Of a DNA stretch of 14,741 nucleotides, positions 12,935-14,741 are shown in pieces (the stretch's first letter is position 1; the number at the start of each line of letters is the position of its first letter). The translations under genes were made by a program, and so were the position numbers. The stretch is from Crenotrichaceae bacterium (GTDB lineage Bacteria; Pseudomonadota; Gammaproteobacteria; Methylococcales; DRLZ01), in the NCBI GenBank assembly GCA_011322755.1, contig DRLZ01000331.1, positions 1 through 14,741 of the forward strand, written 5' to 3'. The notes under the pieces were generated by a model. The model searched no databases. It was not told the origin of the DNA and saw only the letters and a list, made by a program, of their open reading frames with translations.

Positions 12935-14741
12935 ATGAAGCGATCAGCTAAACAATCAAAACAAACCAAACAACCATTCTGGAATGGAAAAAGCCGATAT
13001 GGATTGGTTCATTTTCGGTATCAAACTGATACCGAAAATCCATCAACAACCTTGATTGTGTTTGTACATGGTTTGTTTGGTGATGCTAAAAAAACCTGGG
13101 GTAAAATGCCGCAATGGGTATTGGAAAATGCCGGAATTGATATGGATGTGGTTTCATTCGCTTACCCGTCAAAATTATTACAGCGTAGCAATCTTCAACA
13201 AGCTGCTGAAGATTTGGTGACCTGGTTGAATACTGAGTTCAAGGACTACAACCATGTGTTGTTTGTGACACATAGTTCAGGTGGACTGGTGGTTAAGCAG
13301 ATGTTATGTCAATCATGGCAAGCCATTCAAGAAGACCTTTTGTTAGCAACGAATCCTGATTATTCAAAATCAATCTGGTATCGAACGCGTCGTGTCATCA
13401 ATATTGCTGTACCTCACCGAGGTGGTACACCTTTCTCCAGTATTGGAGGAGCAATTATTTACCGTCTTTTTTATCTACTCATGGCGCCTTTACTCGGTTT
13501 GATTCGTTTTCTTACCCAAGGTGGTAGTGATCTTGGCAAGAATGAACTGATTGGTCTGGTACGTACCAATAATCCAGTGTTGATTGCGCTCGACAATCAG
13601 TTTTTTGGTTCACAGAAACAGGCAATGGAAAGCGATTCATTGTTTCCAGTTGTACATGACATCTTTGCAAAATCAGATATGGCGGTTGCACGTGTGGAAG
13701 AAAATAAAGGCCGCCACCCTTTATATATACGTGGAACTCACGGTTCAGTAAAAATTCCAAATCGTCCCAGTGGACCAATTGTTACCGTGATTGCTGATAC
13801 AATCAAACGTTATAACGATGAGCTTGGGCTTACCATTGCAAGCCAGACTTTATTACGAATCAGCGCCATTAATCGTATGGCAGGAACCGATCATTTATTG
13901 GGAACAAGTGCGAGTATCGATGATCAGCAAAAAGGAACAGAGCAATTACCTACACCAAATATTGCAACCGTCCATTTTGGTAGTCAGGCTGAAGTTGCTG
14001 AACTCGTTCTTAAAACCATCAACAGCGAGAGTGAACAACCCAGGAAACTGTTGGTGACAGGTCCAGCCGGGGTTGGAAAATCAATCGTTTTGAGATCAAT
14101 TAGCTGGAGAGCTGGAAAAAATTATCTCGCAGAACCTTCTTCGCAAACCGCGCTTCCGTTGTTTATTCCCTTGCAGCAGGTAACGATGCACCAAGGAGAT
14201 GATGGACTGGATTGGGACAGATTGTGGAAATGGTGGTTACATTGGTCACATGATTTGTATGCAGACATGCAATGCACAGCAGCACAATTGGAGAACTTAT
14301 TTAAAAATCAGGCGGTCACGATCTGCATTGATGGTTTGGTTGACTTTGTGATTAATTATCCCGATGTTGGGATTACCAATATGATTGAAATGCTGCAAGA
14401 TGCTTGTGATCGATACCGTGAAAATCCACATTTTACAATTATCATTTGTGCGCGCAACAGTTTTTACGGTATTCAGCATATGGTCAAAGATCCAAAAGAT
14501 ATTTATGAGGTCTTGAGGTTAACAAAAGCACAGGCCAAACAGTTGTATCCAAAAAGCCAGAGCTGGATAGATAGCGTTGAAGATGAAGATCTGCTGGATG
14601 TTATTTTAACGCCATTAATTCTTGCTAATTATGAACCTTGCTCGGAATGCAAGTTTCAAAAAGGCGAAGCAACACAGGCTTCGATTATGTGCCAGACCAT
14701 TCGCACGATTCTGTTGCGTGGAAATTTAACTGAGCTTTCAC
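12935..14741 (+). CDS. Alpha/beta-hydrolase fused to NACHT/STAND NTPase, probable antiphage NLR-like protein (3' end outside window)
   Basis: The frame is open from ATG 12935 to the window edge, 602 codons with no stop. AAGGA lies 6 nt before this ATG; an in-frame ATG at 12866 would add 23 residues. Residues about 38-295 form an alpha/beta-hydrolase of the SERAC1/PGAP1-like kind: VFVHGLFGD (His45-Gly46, oxyanion region), nucleophile elbow THSSGG (Ser114), candidate acid Asp248 in KSDMAVA, and candidate His269 in RGTHGSVKIP. A hydrophobic stretch at 173-194 may be a lid or membrane contact. Residues about 345-602 are a P-loop STAND domain: Walker A GPAGVGKS (376-383), Walker B TICIDGLVD (Asp466), sensor-1-like IIICARNSF (Arg507), and a NACHT-type helical region with TPLILANY. 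By analogy with bacterial NACHT and Avs proteins, the missing C-terminus would sense a phage trigger and activate the hydrolase. Defence is inferred from architecture only. Confidence 0.85.
   Translation, partial: MKRSAKQSKQTKQPFWNGKSRYGLVHFRYQTDTENPSTTLIVFVHGLFGDAKKTWGKMPQWVLENAGIDMDVVSFAYPSKLLQRSNLQQAAEDLVTWLNTEFKDYNHVLFVTHSSGGLVVKQMLCQSWQAIQEDLLLATNPDYSKSIWYRTRRVINIAVPHRGGTPFSSIGGAIIYRLFYLLMAPLLGLIRFLTQGGSDLGKNELIGLVRTNNPVLIALDNQFFGSQKQAMESDSLFPVVHDIFAKSDMAVARVEENKGRHPLYIRGTHGSVKIPNRPSGPIVTVIADTIKRYNDELGLTIASQTLLRISAINRMAGTDHLLGTSASIDDQQKGTEQLPTPNIATVHFGSQAEVAELVLKTINSESEQPRKLLVTGPAGVGKSIVLRSISWRAGKNYLAEPSSQTALPLFIPLQQVTMHQGDDGLDWDRLWKWWLHWSHDLYADMQCTAAQLENLFKNQAVTICIDGLVDFVINYPDVGITNMIEMLQDACDRYRENPHFTIIICARNSFYGIQHMVKDPKDIYEVLRLTKAQAKQLYPKSQSWIDSVEDEDLLDVILTPLILANYEPCSECKFQKGEATQASIMCQTIRTILLRGNLTELS
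13011..13039. repeat. Perfect 13-bp hairpin inside the hydrolase-NACHT coding sequence
   Basis: ATTTTCGGTATCA (13011-13023) and TGATACCGAAAAT (13027-13039) are exact reverse complements with a 3-nt loop AAC. The hairpin covers codons 26-35, about 75 nt after the start codon. No T-run follows on either strand, so it is not a standard terminator. Confidence 0.7.

Noticed and set aside
13512..13778. 88-codon open frame on the - strand
   Set aside because: It is antisense to the hydrolase domain, which shows clear family motifs; there is no support for a gene.
1..14741. Mobile elements, integrase, tRNA or CRISPR repeats that would mark a defence island
   Set aside because: None were seen on either strand. 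The defence-like gene may have been acquired, but the window shows no boundary signature.

Overview
The window is AT-rich bacterial DNA carrying the classic replication-origin block dnaA-dnaN-recF-gyrB. It is followed by lgt-thyA, an E. coli-type FadE acyl-CoA dehydrogenase, and a group of envelope and periplasmic genes. The proteins closely resemble gammaproteobacterial ones: DnaN of 367 aa, RecF of 357 aa, GyrB of 808 aa with the long TOPRIM-region insert, ThyA of 264 aa, and a membrane-anchored FadE of about 800 aa. I infer a gammaproteobacterium but cannot name the genus.

Layout. Positions 1-7518 hold six genes on the + strand, closely spaced after dnaN: dnaA (its 5' part lies outside the window), dnaN, recF, gyrB, lgt and thyA. 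The dnaA-dnaN gap contains one perfect DnaA box, weaker lookalikes and a 12-bp palindrome. fadE (7654-10074) lies on the - strand and converges on thyA. A small cysteine-containing lipoprotein gene of unknown function (about 10303-10740, +) converges on a di-haem cytochrome c peroxidase gene (10821-11906, -), with a long stem-loop terminator between them. Upstream of the peroxidase on the same strand is a secreted DUF1264 (OBAP-like) protein (12016-12639, -), which has a near-consensus sigma-70 promoter. Between these two genes lies a terminator hairpin whose 5' arm can pair instead with an earlier segment, an attenuator-like arrangement.

The most interesting part is the right end. An open frame from 12935 runs off the window (602 codons seen, no stop). 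It joins an N-terminal alpha/beta-hydrolase (HSSGG nucleophile elbow) to a NACHT/STAND-type P-loop NTPase, the architecture of NLR-like antiphage proteins with a lipase/esterase effector. Its leader holds a 12-bp inverted repeat, two micro-ORFs chained by ATGA overlaps, and a perfect 13-bp hairpin inside codons 26-35. The C-terminal sensor would lie beyond the window.

How the genes work together. The left half is replication (initiator, clamp, RecF, gyrase) plus lipoprotein maturation and dTMP synthesis. FadE is fatty-acid beta-oxidation. The peroxidase and DUF1264 protein form an exported pair that may serve oxidative or redox stress; this is inference. The last gene is a probable defence gene next to the origin block. 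I saw no tRNA, rRNA, CRISPR array, transposase or integrase.
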